Positions 13,009-21,377 of a DNA stretch of 24,246 bases are shown in pieces. Source of the DNA: a virus. The notes under the pieces are model-generated. The model was not told the origin of the DNA, searched no databases, and saw nothing but the letters and a program-made list of their open reading frames with translations. The stretch covers positions 1 through 24,246 of the IMG/VR virus record IMGVR_UViG_3300042945_000926; one strand, written 5' to 3'. How positions within the stretch are numbered: the first letter of the stretch is position 1; each line of letters starts with the position of its first letter. The position numbers were made by a program, and so were the translations under genes.

Positions 13009-14092
13009 AGTTGCGGTCTATGGAGTTTGTAAAAATGAAGAGTCAAACATCCTAACTTGGTATGAATCTGCTAAAAATGCAGACTATATCTTTTTATTAG
13101 ATACTGGATCTACAGATAACACAGTCGAAATTGCTAAAAGTCTGGGTATAAATGTTTTATCCGCATCCTTTTTGCCATGGTCAGAAACTCAAGCAAAGAA
13201 TACAGCACTAGCGCTTCTGCCAAATGATATAGATATATGCGTCTGCCTTGACCTTGATCAGGTAATTGTAACTGAGAACTGGAAAGAGATACTGTCAGAT
13301 ATAGAATTAGGATTTGGCATTGCAGAACATCAATACACGTCTAACACTGGTTATATTGACTCAGTTGTTACTACAACAAGTTCTTGGATTCACGAAAGAG
13401 GGGGAATCTCTTGGGTTAAGTATAGACCCATAACCTTTGACTACAAAAGAGATCTAAATGAAAGATTGACCGTTCCAATTGTAATTAAGCATTTGATCGG
13501 GAGCCTTGAAAGATTTGAGCACAGAGAGCCTTTGTATATAGAGGCTTTTATAAATGAATTAAAAACTATTGAATTATACTCCTCAAGAGATCATAAACTT
13601 CATACACTAAAACTAATAGCCTTGTCTTATTTTGAATCAGAAGATTATGAAAACTTTGTTAGATATTATCATGATTTTATTAATTTTTATGAAACAGCAG
13701 ATTTCCAAGATAAAGAAAGAGAGTATACTGTTTTATCTTTTTATCTTATAACTTTAGCGATGTCTGTTTATAGAATGGCAGATGCTGGAGAATCCTTAGA
13801 AAGTTTGCTAGATATAGTAAATGATACTAATATAAGAAATGATATAAATCTTAGATTGGCAATATATCACTGTGTTCTTAATAACAAAAATAAAGCAAAA
13901 GAGTTTTTAAATAATGTAGAAGATGGATTTTGTGACAATGTTGTTTCTTCAATAAATAATATTTTAAATAATGGAATCAACACTATTGATGCCCTAGTAT
14001 TATCTGAATACTATGGTGCTATCGGTTGGGGAAAATCTCATCAGGGGATGGTTAATGAATTTATCAAACTAAAGAACGTGGTTCATCTATAA
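12992..14092 (+). CDS. Family 2 glycosyltransferase with helical C-terminal domain
   Basis: 366 residues from a GTG (MSKKNRVAVYGVCKNEE), preferred over a GTG four codons earlier because of the GGGG 6 nt upstream and the natural start. VAVYGVCKNEESNILTWYES, then DTGSTDNTVEIAKSLG (37-52) and the DLDQ motif (87-90) match family 2 glycosyltransferases, which use UDP- or GDP-sugars. D37, D42 and D87/D89 are the nucleotide- and metal-binding candidates. The C-terminal half (about 180-366) is helical and TPR-like, which could bind a protein acceptor. It lies directly upstream of, and overlaps by one base, the sugar epimerase gene, so the two probably make and transfer a nucleotide sugar. The acceptor is unknown; a tail fibre or host wall polymer would suit. 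Confidence 0.78.
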   Translation: MSKKNRVAVYGVCKNEESNILTWYESAKNADYIFLLDTGSTDNTVEIAKSLGINVLSASFLPWSETQAKNTALALLPNDIDICVCLDLDQVIVTENWKEILSDIELGFGIAEHQYTSNTGYIDSVVTTTSSWIHERGGISWVKYRPITFDYKRDLNERLTVPIVIKHLIGSLERFEHREPLYIEAFINELKTIELYSSRDHKLHTLKLIALSYFESEDYENFVRYYHDFINFYETADFQDKEREYTVLSFYLITLAMSVYRMADAGESLESLLDIVNDTNIRNDINLRLAIYHCVLNNKNKAKEFLNNVEDGFCDNVVSSINNILNNGINTIDALVLSEYYGAIGWGKSHQGMVNEFIKLKNVVHL

Positions 14093-15096
14093 TGAAAGTT
14101 TTAATTACAGGTGTTGCTGGATTGGTAGGTAGTTCTTTAGCAAGAAGCCTATCTAAAAACCATGAAGTTGTGGGTCTTGACAATCTTACTGGTGGATATC
14201 AGGATAACATTCCAGACGGCATTGAGTTTATCAAAGATGATTGTGGGTCCGTAAAGTCTGATATTTTTGAAGGTGTAGATGTAGTGATTCACGCTGCTTG
14301 CACACCTCACGAAGGCTTGTCAATATTTTCACCAAAAACAATTACAGACAATACTTACGGAATTTCTATGAACATATTAACATGCTCGATTCAGGCTAAT
14401 GTCAAAAAATTTATCTTTACTTCTAGTATGGCGAGATATGGAACTCAAGAAGTTGTTCCGTTTACTGAGGATATGAGGCCAAAGCCACAAGACCCGTATG
14501 GCATCTCCAAGTATGCCTTTGAGGAGTCTTTGAAGGTCCTCTCAGAAGTTCACGGTATGGAGTATGCAATTGTAGTCCCACATAATATAATAGGTCCAGG
14601 ACAGGTCTATACAGACCCTTTTAGGAATGTTGCAGGTATCATGATTAACAGAATGCTTAATGGTAGACAGCCAGTAATATATGGCAACGGATTGCAGATG
14701 AGATGTTTTTCAGATATATCAGATGTTGTAGATCCAATTGTAAAAATAGTTGAAACCGATGTTGGGAATGGGGAAATAATTAATATTGGGCCAGACTCAA
14801 ATTTTATAACAATAAAGGATTTGGCAGAAAAGATTGCAGATATAATTGGTTTTGATTTAGATCCAATATTCTTACCAGATAGGCCAAAAGAGGTTAGGTT
14901 TGCAAACTGCTCTGCAAATAAAGCAAAGGCTATTCTTGGGTATGACCCAGTAACACCTCTTGACAAAACTATTAAAGATATGATAGAATTTGTTAAAAGG
15001 CGTGGACCTAAAGATTTTGATTTTTATTTACCAGTAGAGATTGTAAGTAGCATTACTCCAAAAACTTGGATTGACCACAGCATTTTCAATTCTTAA
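14092..15096 (+). CDS. NAD-dependent nucleotide-sugar epimerase/dehydratase (extended SDR)
   Basis: 334 residues, start overlapping the preceding stop by one base. The Rossmann motif GVAGLVG (7-13) with D30 gives NAD binding, and TSSMARYG (110-117) plus Y136-x-x-x-K140 (PYGISK) are the catalytic residues of the SDR family. The Asn/His loop (PHNIIGPGQ) and the C-terminal sugar-binding region are intact and the length is normal. UDP-glucose 4-epimerase-type enzymes and related dehydratases share this architecture. The reaction cannot be chosen from sequence alone. Coupled to the glycosyltransferase upstream, it probably supplies the sugar that enzyme transfers. A 90-nt regulatory gap follows. 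Confidence 0.85.
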   Translation: MKVLITGVAGLVGSSLARSLSKNHEVVGLDNLTGGYQDNIPDGIEFIKDDCGSVKSDIFEGVDVVIHAACTPHEGLSIFSPKTITDNTYGISMNILTCSIQANVKKFIFTSSMARYGTQEVVPFTEDMRPKPQDPYGISKYAFEESLKVLSEVHGMEYAIVVPHNIIGPGQVYTDPFRNVAGIMINRMLNGRQPVIYGNGLQMRCFSDISDVVDPIVKIVETDVGNGEIINIGPDSNFITIKDLAEKIADIIGFDLDPIFLPDRPKEVRFANCSANKAKAILGYDPVTPLDKTIKDMIEFVKRRGPKDFDFYLPVEIVSSITPKTWIDHSIFNS

Positions 15097-15100
15097 AAAC

Positions 15101-15112
15101 TGTATCTATACA
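15101..15112. promoter_or_regulatory. Short inverted repeat, possible operator upstream of the reductase gene
   Basis: TGTAT-CT-ATACA is a perfect 5-bp inverted repeat with a 2-nt centre, lying about 35 nt before the reductase -10 box. Its spacing suits a regulator site. It faintly recalls an NrdR box but does not match the known consensus well. Confidence 0.3.
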
Positions 15113-15120
15113 TAAGGGTG

Positions 15121-15145
15121 AGAGTTTTACTTTTTACAAAACTCT
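15121..15145. promoter_or_regulatory. 8-bp inverted repeat overlapping the reductase promoter
   Basis: AGAGTTTT and AAAACTCT form a perfect 8-bp stem with a 9-nt loop that spans the -35 to -10 spacer and reaches the extended -10. It has no clear U tract on the + strand, so it is more likely an operator or weak attenuator than a terminator for the epimerase gene. Confidence 0.45.
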
Positions 15146-15153
15146 GCTATAAT
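15126..15153 (+). promoter_or_regulatory. Promoter of the ribonucleotide reductase gene
   Basis: TTTACT, a 16-bp spacer and TGc-TATAAT (15145-15153) precede the gene. Initiation near 15160 gives a leader of about 27 nt that contains AAAGGA before the ATG at 15187. Confidence 0.65.
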
Positions 15154-15186
15154 TAACTCTATTCCGTTTTAGAAAGGACGAAACAC

Positions 15187-17217
15187 ATGTCAGATTTTTT
15201 TAGTTTTAAACTCCCAGAGGATTTTGTAGAAAAGTATAAGTCTCAGGAAAGCCCATTTGGTTTTAAAGATGCAGCAGAAAACTCACTTGGAGAGATTACT
15301 TTTATTCGCACATATTCTCGTGTGAAGGAGGATGGAACTAAGGAAAGATGGCATGAAGTTTGTCGTCGTGTAATTGAGGGTATGTATTCAGTTCAGAAGA
15401 ACCATGCTAAAGAAAACCGTTTGCCTTGGAATGACTATAAGGCTCAGAAGTCTGCACAAGAAGCATTCCAAAGAATGTTTGAGTTAAAGTGGACACCACC
15501 AGGAAGAGGTATGTGGACATTTGGAACTCCTATGACTATGGAGAAGAAAAACTCTGCAGCACTACAAAACTGTGCGATGGTTTCAACAAAAGACCTCGAC
15601 AAGAATGATCCAGGAGCCCTATTTGCTTGGGTAATGGATGCTCTAATGCTTGGCATTGGTGTTGGCTTTGATACAGTTGGACAGGAAAAAGGTTTTCAGA
15701 TCTATACTCCTTCAGAACCAGCAGCGATCTTTGATATTCCAGACACTCGTGAAGGTTGGGTAGAATCAGTTCGCATTTTGCTAAACTCTTACCTTCGTCA
15801 GAACCAGCCTATTCAGAAGTTTAACTATGACCTCATCCGTCCTCTAGGAGCACCCATTAAGGGCTTTGGAGGGGTAGCCAGCGGACCAGCCCCCTTGATT
15901 CAACTACATGCACAGATCGACAAGGTAATCGGCGGTAGAGCAGGAGAAACTCTTGATAGCCGTGCTATTACGGATATCATTAATCTTATTGGAACATGTG
16001 TTGTTTCTGGAAATGTTCGTCGTTCTGCAACTCTTGCTTTAGGTGCAGCAGGAGATGAAGACTTTATTAATCTTAAGAATTCTGAAGTATTCCCAGAGCG
16101 CAACTCGTTTGACCCAGAAAATCCAGGTTGGGCTTGGATGTCAAATAACTCAGTTTCTGCAACAGTTGGAATGGATTACGAGAAGTATACTGATCTAATT
16201 GTTAACAATGGAGAGCCAGGTTTTATCTGGCTTGATGTTGCTCGTAACTTTGGTCGTCTAGCAGATCCTGCAGATGGAAAAGACTATCGTGTTATGGGCT
16301 TTAATCCTTGTGCGGAGCAGCCATTGGAGTCGTATGAACTTTGCACACTTGTTGAAGTTCACCTTAATCGACATGAATCCAAGGAGGACTTCCTCAAGAC
16401 ATTAAAGTTTGCTTACCTTTATGGAAAGACTGTTACACTGCTACCAACACACTGGCAGCAGACAAACGGTATCATGCAGAGAAACCGTCGTATTGGAACT
16501 TCTCTAACTGGTATTGCATCCTTCGCTGATCAAAAGGGATTACCAGCAGTCCGTGAATGGATGGATGAAGGATATAAAAAGATCCGTCACTATGATCATC
16601 AGTATTCAGAATGGCTATGTGTTCGTGAATCAATTCGTGTAACAACAGTTAAGCCATCAGGATCAGTTTCAATTCTTTCTGGTGCAACTCCTGGAGTTCA
16701 CTGGGGACCTGGAGGAAACTTTTTCCTTCGAGCAGTAAGATTTGGAGATACAGATCCAATGCTTCACCTATTTAGAGCAGCAAATTACAATGTTGAAAAA
16801 GATGTTGTATCAGCAAACACGTCAGTTGTATACTTCCCAATTAAGTCAGGTCATCCAAGATCCGAAAAGGATGTTACATTATTTGAAAAGATTGCTCTTG
16901 CAGCAACTGCTCAAAAGTATTGGTCAGATAATGGTGTTTCTGTAACACTTTCATTTGACAAAGAAACAGAGTCGAAGCATGTCGCACCTGCGCTGCATAT
17001 GTATGAGGGACAGTTAAAGGCAGTCTCATTCCTACCAATGGGAAATCACACATATCCACAGCAGCCATATACTCAGATTACTGAAGAAGAATATGAAGGA
17101 TATGTTGGAAAGTTAAAGCATATTGATTTTGGCGCTATTTATGACGGTGTAGATAATCTAGAGGCGATGGGCGAGGCTTACTGCACAACAGATTATTGCG
17201 AAATTAAAGCCAAGTAG
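15187..17217 (+). CDS. nrdJ: Class II (adenosylcobalamin-dependent) ribonucleoside triphosphate reductase, monomeric type
   Basis: 676 residues. It reduces ribonucleotides to deoxyribonucleotides using a coenzyme B12 radical. The key residues match the Lactobacillus leichmannii enzyme: C129 (QNCAMV) and C386 as the active-site disulfide pair, C375-A-E377 (NPCAEQ) as the thiyl radical Cys and its Glu, with the 11-residue spacing C375 to C386 preserved. C666-x4-C671 at the C-terminus (YCTTDYCE) is the shuttle pair that hands electrons from thioredoxin. The finger loops around MLGIGVGF and VVSGNVRRS fit the monomeric, substrate-triphosphate form. Some AT-rich bacterial and marine phages carry this type, which works with or without oxygen if cobalamin is present. 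It has its own promoter. No thioredoxin gene is seen here, so the host's may be used. Confidence 0.95.
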   Translation: MSDFFSFKLPEDFVEKYKSQESPFGFKDAAENSLGEITFIRTYSRVKEDGTKERWHEVCRRVIEGMYSVQKNHAKENRLPWNDYKAQKSAQEAFQRMFELKWTPPGRGMWTFGTPMTMEKKNSAALQNCAMVSTKDLDKNDPGALFAWVMDALMLGIGVGFDTVGQEKGFQIYTPSEPAAIFDIPDTREGWVESVRILLNSYLRQNQPIQKFNYDLIRPLGAPIKGFGGVASGPAPLIQLHAQIDKVIGGRAGETLDSRAITDIINLIGTCVVSGNVRRSATLALGAAGDEDFINLKNSEVFPERNSFDPENPGWAWMSNNSVSATVGMDYEKYTDLIVNNGEPGFIWLDVARNFGRLADPADGKDYRVMGFNPCAEQPLESYELCTLVEVHLNRHESKEDFLKTLKFAYLYGKTVTLLPTHWQQTNGIMQRNRRIGTSLTGIASFADQKGLPAVREWMDEGYKKIRHYDHQYSEWLCVRESIRVTTVKPSGSVSILSGATPGVHWGPGGNFFLRAVRFGDTDPMLHLFRAANYNVEKDVVSANTSVVYFPIKSGHPRSEKDVTLFEKIALAATAQKYWSDNGVSVTLSFDKETESKHVAPALHMYEGQLKAVSFLPMGNHTYPQQPYTQITEEEYEGYVGKLKHIDFGAIYDGVDNLEAMGEAYCTTDYCEIKAK

Positions 17218-17219
17218 TA

Positions 17220-17228
17220 TGATAAAAT
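17220..17228 (+). promoter_or_regulatory. Extended -10 promoter, near-leaderless start for the LamG gene
   Basis: TGa-TAAAAT begins 2 nt after the reductase stop and ends 9 nt before the ATG at 17238. No ribosome site is visible, so the message probably starts within a few bases of the AUG. Confidence 0.5.
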
Positions 17229-17237
17229 AGACTTATA

Positions 17238-20200
17238 ATGTCTAGTCCATCAAACCTATATGCGGAAAAAATATTTTCAGAGCACCCAAAATCTTTGTGG
17301 GCTCTAGATGATAAGTGTGACTACATTTCATTAATCAATGAGTCTTTTAGAGATATGGACTCTTGGGAGATAACTGGAGGAATAAATTCCGAGTATTCTA
17401 TTTCAGATGAGCCTTTTCCAGAAAGCGTAACGACAAGAATAACTGGGGATGTAATTCCAGACAATATTCTTGGAACAATTGTGTGCGTAAGTCCAGATAT
17501 GCCTTTAAACCTTAATCAGTTAAATTCTGATTTAGGGACTTTTACTGTAGGAACATATATAAAATCCCTTAGCCCCTATTTTGCTGGTATAGAGATTGGG
17601 TATGAGTATGACGATACAACTAGTGGAGAACTTGTCAGAAACCTAAAACCATTCAGCGTATCTGTTTCTGAAACTTGGATTCTTGGATCAGAAACATTCA
17701 TGATACCAGATGAAAACACATCATTTAGAATTGTTCTCAAGATTAAATATTATGGTGGGGCAGAAGAAAATATTTCAAACATATTTTTGTTAAATGGTTT
17801 AAGTGTTGGGCAATGGTCAGAAGAATTTAACTCAAACTCTCTTGGAGTTTTTCCAGTTACACTTCCTCAAAATCTACCAGTCGATCAGTCATACGGAATT
17901 GAAGCAAAGGCTTATGGGCTAAGTGAGCAATCTGGATACTACCTTATATCTGAAGATCTTACATTTCTTGGTGCAAAAAATAGTGGAGTTCCAATGGTTT
18001 TTGGTGCTTCAAATACAACAATCATCAGACCTATGGATGGCCCATCTTTAATTATTCCAGGCGGTGGATTTTTAAATGAAAGTGGAAAGCACAAAGAGTA
18101 TACCGTAGAGATGTGGTTAAAAATTGATTCCTACACTTCTGATGATACAAGGATTTTTGGTCCAATAAAATCAACAGATGGATTATACGTAAGTGGTCCA
18201 TTCTTAAAGTTAAAGGTTGGTGACTATGTTGGGGCACACTGTGTTGGTGAATGGTCCAGACCAATGCTCATACATATCCGAGTTGTAGATGATACTGCAA
18301 GCCTTCTTTTAAACGGAGATGAAGTTATTTCATTTACAATAGATCAGTCTAGTATTACATTTCCAGATAAATCAAAAGAAATTGGAGGAATTAATATTGA
18401 TCAGGACTGGTTGGGGTTTTACGCATCAGAATATATTCCAAGGTTTGAACTTGACTGTGTTGCTGTATATTCTTATAAGGTTCCTACAACTGTTGCTAAA
18501 AGAAGATTTGTTTATGGCCAGGGCGTAGAGTTTGCAGAATCAATCAATAGTGGATTTGGTGGAACATCCGTATACTTTGATTTTCCATTTTCTAAATATA
18601 CAAATAACTATACCTACCCAGATATAGGAAGATGGTCACAAGGAATCGTTGACAATCTCAGAGTCGATAATAATATTTTATCAATTCCAAATTACCAACT
18701 ACCATCTATAACGCTAAACAAGTCTAACGCATTAAACTTTATAAATACACACAATTCTACATCAATTCAGGCAGAACAGGACAACTTCATAACCTTTGGA
18801 ATAAGTCGTTACCTTGAGTCTACAGAATTTGATAACCTACAGGGCAACCTTGCATTTAATAATATAGATCTAATTGGTGGTCAAACAAAAGCATTGTATG
18901 GAATATTTAAAAATAAAACTTTGACTCAAAATAAACAAATTTTGTTTAGAATAGAAGACTTGACAAATGGCAATTACCTATCAGTTGATTTAGAAATGGA
19001 AGACGTTAAGTATAGGTTTAAGTTTAATGGGGAAGAGTCAGTAATAGAATCTGCCCCAGGATATATTATTAATGAAGTATTTGCTGTTGGTTTTAATATT
19101 AAAACATTCTCGGACTATTATGGACAAAACCTTTCAACCTTCTTTGGCAACCCATCTAACCTTTCAGTTTATGTGGGAGGATCTAGGGAATTATCGAATA
19201 CATTTTTGGGCAATATATATTCTTTTGGTTTTTGTAATTCAAGAAATCTTTCTAAAATAAAAGATTCTTTTGGAGAAACTGGAGTAGTCCTATTTAATGA
19301 AAATGCGTTTGATAATTTATCAGAAAATATTGCGGATTCAGACTTATATAGTAGATCTATGTGGGATTACTTTTTAGATGGAGGAAGCCCCAGAAGTTTT
19401 GCTGTAAGTAATTTGCATTCTCACGTAGGAACCTATACGTTGAGGCCAAGATTATATATGGAAAAATTTATACTTGATATAGACTCAAACGGATACTGGG
19501 AAGACTATGTTCCCCTTACATATTTTGCAAAGTATGTAGAAGACACAACTGGTTCTATGTATTATGATTTAGACTTTTTGCAGTTGAACATTGACTATCC
19601 AACTCCAAATATATATAAAGAGGTAGAAAAGAAGACTGGAACTTGGACATATCAAGAGTTACAGTATGAGTATCAGGCACCACTTCAAAGAACATACTCT
19701 TCATTAGATAACCATCTTTATACTGGATACAACGATTACCTAGATTTAAAAAATCGTGTAAATAAAAACTACGCCTATGATACAGATGCTGCGTTACTAA
19801 AGTCTTATATTAGTTTTCAGTATATTGCAACAGGTGCAAATGCAAATCATAGATTTTTTACAGATGTAGATGACGCACCTCAAAACGGAGTAATTCAGCC
19901 ATTAGATGGATGGACAACAACAAAGTATGAGTTTGTTAATAACATGATCGCCTATCCACCAAAGGGTGTTGATTTTAATGATTTAGCATTAGTTATGCAT
20001 TTAGACTTTAATGTTTCTGGAATTTTATCAAATCCACTTAAAGTTAAAAAAATGCAAGTAGCCTCTCAAGCGTTTAACTCTAATAGTTTTAACCCTATTG
20101 GAACAAGGTTTTCAGAGGATGTATACCCATATCAAAAGTCTGGAATTTATTATGACTATAAGGCTCTAAACCCATTCACAATATACAAGGGAAGTTCTCC

Positions 20201-20954
20201 ATATTTATATCTAACAAGAACAAGTGGAATTGAACTACGTGGTGGATATGATCCTATGGTTGATCGTGGAATCGCTATTCCAATTAATAAATCAAAAAAT
20301 CCAAACTACAAGGTAATGGCTTTGCAGGCTGGAATTAGATACGACAAAGATGCATTCCCATTATCCCCAACAGAAATATTTCAGGTAGAAGATAAGAATA
20401 GTTTAATTAAATTTTATATTCAGGCCATACAGCAAGATGGAAAGCGTGGAAAGATATATGCCATTAACTATAAAAATGGTCAAAGAGAAAACGGCATTGG
20501 GTATTATCTGAATGGAAACGTGGTTCGTGAGGCAGTGATAACTGTGGGAGAGTGGGCATTCTTGGGCATTTCATTTTCTAAGTTGTTAGATTTTTCAGAA
20601 TACTCTGGGTCTTTAAAATTAAATGGACCACTACTTTTTAATGCTATATCTTACTACCAGTCTATAAGATTGCAGCAGGTTCAGAAAAAGTTTACCAGAC
20701 CATGGTTTAAGTTAATGGGTTCAGGATCTTATGACCTAAACTGGACGTATTGGTATGGATCATTTACTTGGAATGAGACCCTGATTCAGTCAACAACAAA
20801 CCTTTATGGTGTAGACCCAGCAGACATTTATAGCGCATATATTGGGACAAATAAGATAGTGGTTGGAGATAATTATGGGCTATCGCTTAAAAACTATGAA
20901 TACTCCCTATATTCTGACGTAGTATGGAACAAGACAGTTCAAGACGCCCTTTAA
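17238..20954 (+). CDS. Large virion protein with LamG-like domains
   Basis: 1238 residues, the longest product in the window. The N-terminus (YAEKIFSEHPKSLWALDD) is a form I know from phage proteins that carry concanavalin/LamG domains, followed by a beta-rich first region. Residues about 268-415 hold a LamG/ConA-like fold: YTVEMWLKIDSYTSDDTRIFG, then LHIRVVDDTASLLLNGDEVISF, then GFYASEYIPRFELDCVAVYSY. A second module near residues 510-680 (ALYGIFKNKTLTQNKQILFRIED, then LSVYVGGSRELSNTFLGNIYSFGF) looks similar. The end is aromatic-rich with no coiled coil. LamG domains bind glycans or proteins, so it is likely a minor tail or fibre-like protein. It lies beside the head genes, not the fibre block. 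There is no signal peptide. Confidence 0.72.
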   Translation: MSSPSNLYAEKIFSEHPKSLWALDDKCDYISLINESFRDMDSWEITGGINSEYSISDEPFPESVTTRITGDVIPDNILGTIVCVSPDMPLNLNQLNSDLGTFTVGTYIKSLSPYFAGIEIGYEYDDTTSGELVRNLKPFSVSVSETWILGSETFMIPDENTSFRIVLKIKYYGGAEENISNIFLLNGLSVGQWSEEFNSNSLGVFPVTLPQNLPVDQSYGIEAKAYGLSEQSGYYLISEDLTFLGAKNSGVPMVFGASNTTIIRPMDGPSLIIPGGGFLNESGKHKEYTVEMWLKIDSYTSDDTRIFGPIKSTDGLYVSGPFLKLKVGDYVGAHCVGEWSRPMLIHIRVVDDTASLLLNGDEVISFTIDQSSITFPDKSKEIGGINIDQDWLGFYASEYIPRFELDCVAVYSYKVPTTVAKRRFVYGQGVEFAESINSGFGGTSVYFDFPFSKYTNNYTYPDIGRWSQGIVDNLRVDNNILSIPNYQLPSITLNKSNALNFINTHNSTSIQAEQDNFITFGISRYLESTEFDNLQGNLAFNNIDLIGGQTKALYGIFKNKTLTQNKQILFRIEDLTNGNYLSVDLEMEDVKYRFKFNGEESVIESAPGYIINEVFAVGFNIKTFSDYYGQNLSTFFGNPSNLSVYVGGSRELSNTFLGNIYSFGFCNSRNLSKIKDSFGETGVVLFNENAFDNLSENIADSDLYSRSMWDYFLDGGSPRSFAVSNLHSHVGTYTLRPRLYMEKFILDIDSNGYWEDYVPLTYFAKYVEDTTGSMYYDLDFLQLNIDYPTPNIYKEVEKKTGTWTYQELQYEYQAPLQRTYSSLDNHLYTGYNDYLDLKNRVNKNYAYDTDAALLKSYISFQYIATGANANHRFFTDVDDAPQNGVIQPLDGWTTTKYEFVNNMIAYPPKGVDFNDLALVMHLDFNVSGILSNPLKVKKMQVASQAFNSNSFNPIGTRFSEDVYPYQKSGIYYDYKALNPFTIYKGSSPYLYLTRTSGIELRGGYDPMVDRGIAIPINKSKNPNYKVMALQAGIRYDKDAFPLSPTEIFQVEDKNSLIKFYIQAIQQDGKRGKIYAINYKNGQRENGIGYYLNGNVVREAVITVGEWAFLGISFSKLLDFSEYSGSLKLNGPLLFNAISYYQSIRLQQVQKKFTRPWFKLMGSGSYDLNWTYWYGSFTWNETLIQSTTNLYGVDPADIYSAYIGTNKIVVGDNYGLSLKNYEYSLYSDVVWNKTVQDAL

Positions 20955-20956
20955 TA

Positions 20957-20965
20957 TGGTATACT
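20957..20965 (+). promoter_or_regulatory. Extended -10 promoter, leaderless start for the gene at 20973
   Basis: TGg-TATACT ends 7 nt before the ATG at 20973, right after the LamG gene stop. A GTG at 20967 is in frame but too close to the -10 box to be transcribed, so the ATG is the better start. Confidence 0.6.
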
Positions 20966-20972
20966 TGTGGTT

Positions 20973-21377
20973 ATGAACAATAAAGACGGACTACTTTTTG
21001 GTAAAAATGGCAAACCACGCATGCCAGGTCAAATTGGTGAAACAAAAGTAACAATGGTTGAAAAGAATTATAACTGGGGAGTTTATGTTTGGAAAAGAAA
21101 GAATGGCAAGTGGTTTACAGATGGAGAAGGAAACATTCTAAATGTCCCATCATTCCGTGGTGATCTAGGACAACTTGCAAAACTAAAAGAGGCTGCAGAA
21201 TATTATGGTGAGCCAGAAGGCGAACCGCATTTTTTCCCAGGAATGGGAAGAATATCTGATGAAGAGTATAGCGAACAAGTAGATAGAATGAAGGCTGGGC
21301 TTATTCCTAACCTAAATGACCTTGGCGCTGTTCAAGCAGCAAAAGATACTATTGCAATGTATGGAGATGAAGAGTAA
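20973..21377 (+). CDS. Small protein of unknown function preceding the portal gene
   Basis: 134 residues from the ATG chosen by the promoter position. KDGLLFGKNGKPRMPGQIGETKVTMVEKNYNWGVYVWKRKNGKWFTDGEGNILNVPSFRG looks like a small beta-rich N-terminal part. It is followed by a helical segment (GQLAKLKEAAEYYG) and an acidic C-terminus (EEYSEQVDRMKAGLIPNLNDLGAVQAAKDT). I do not recognise a family. The stop overlaps the portal start by one base, so it is co-translated with the portal and is probably a head or packaging accessory protein. No cysteines or catalytic motif are seen. Confidence 0.6.
   Translation: MNNKDGLLFGKNGKPRMPGQIGETKVTMVEKNYNWGVYVWKRKNGKWFTDGEGNILNVPSFRGDLGQLAKLKEAAEYYGEPEGEPHFFPGMGRISDEEYSEQVDRMKAGLIPNLNDLGAVQAAKDTIAMYGDEE

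Noticed and set aside
14607-14966. 119-codon minus-strand ORF within the epimerase gene
   Set aside because: It is fully inside a clear SDR gene on the other strand, with no ribosome site and no recognisable motif.
15187-17217. An intein or split within the ribonucleotide reductase, common in phage nrd genes
   Set aside because: All expected blocks follow in order at normal spacing and the total is 676 residues, so no insertion is present.
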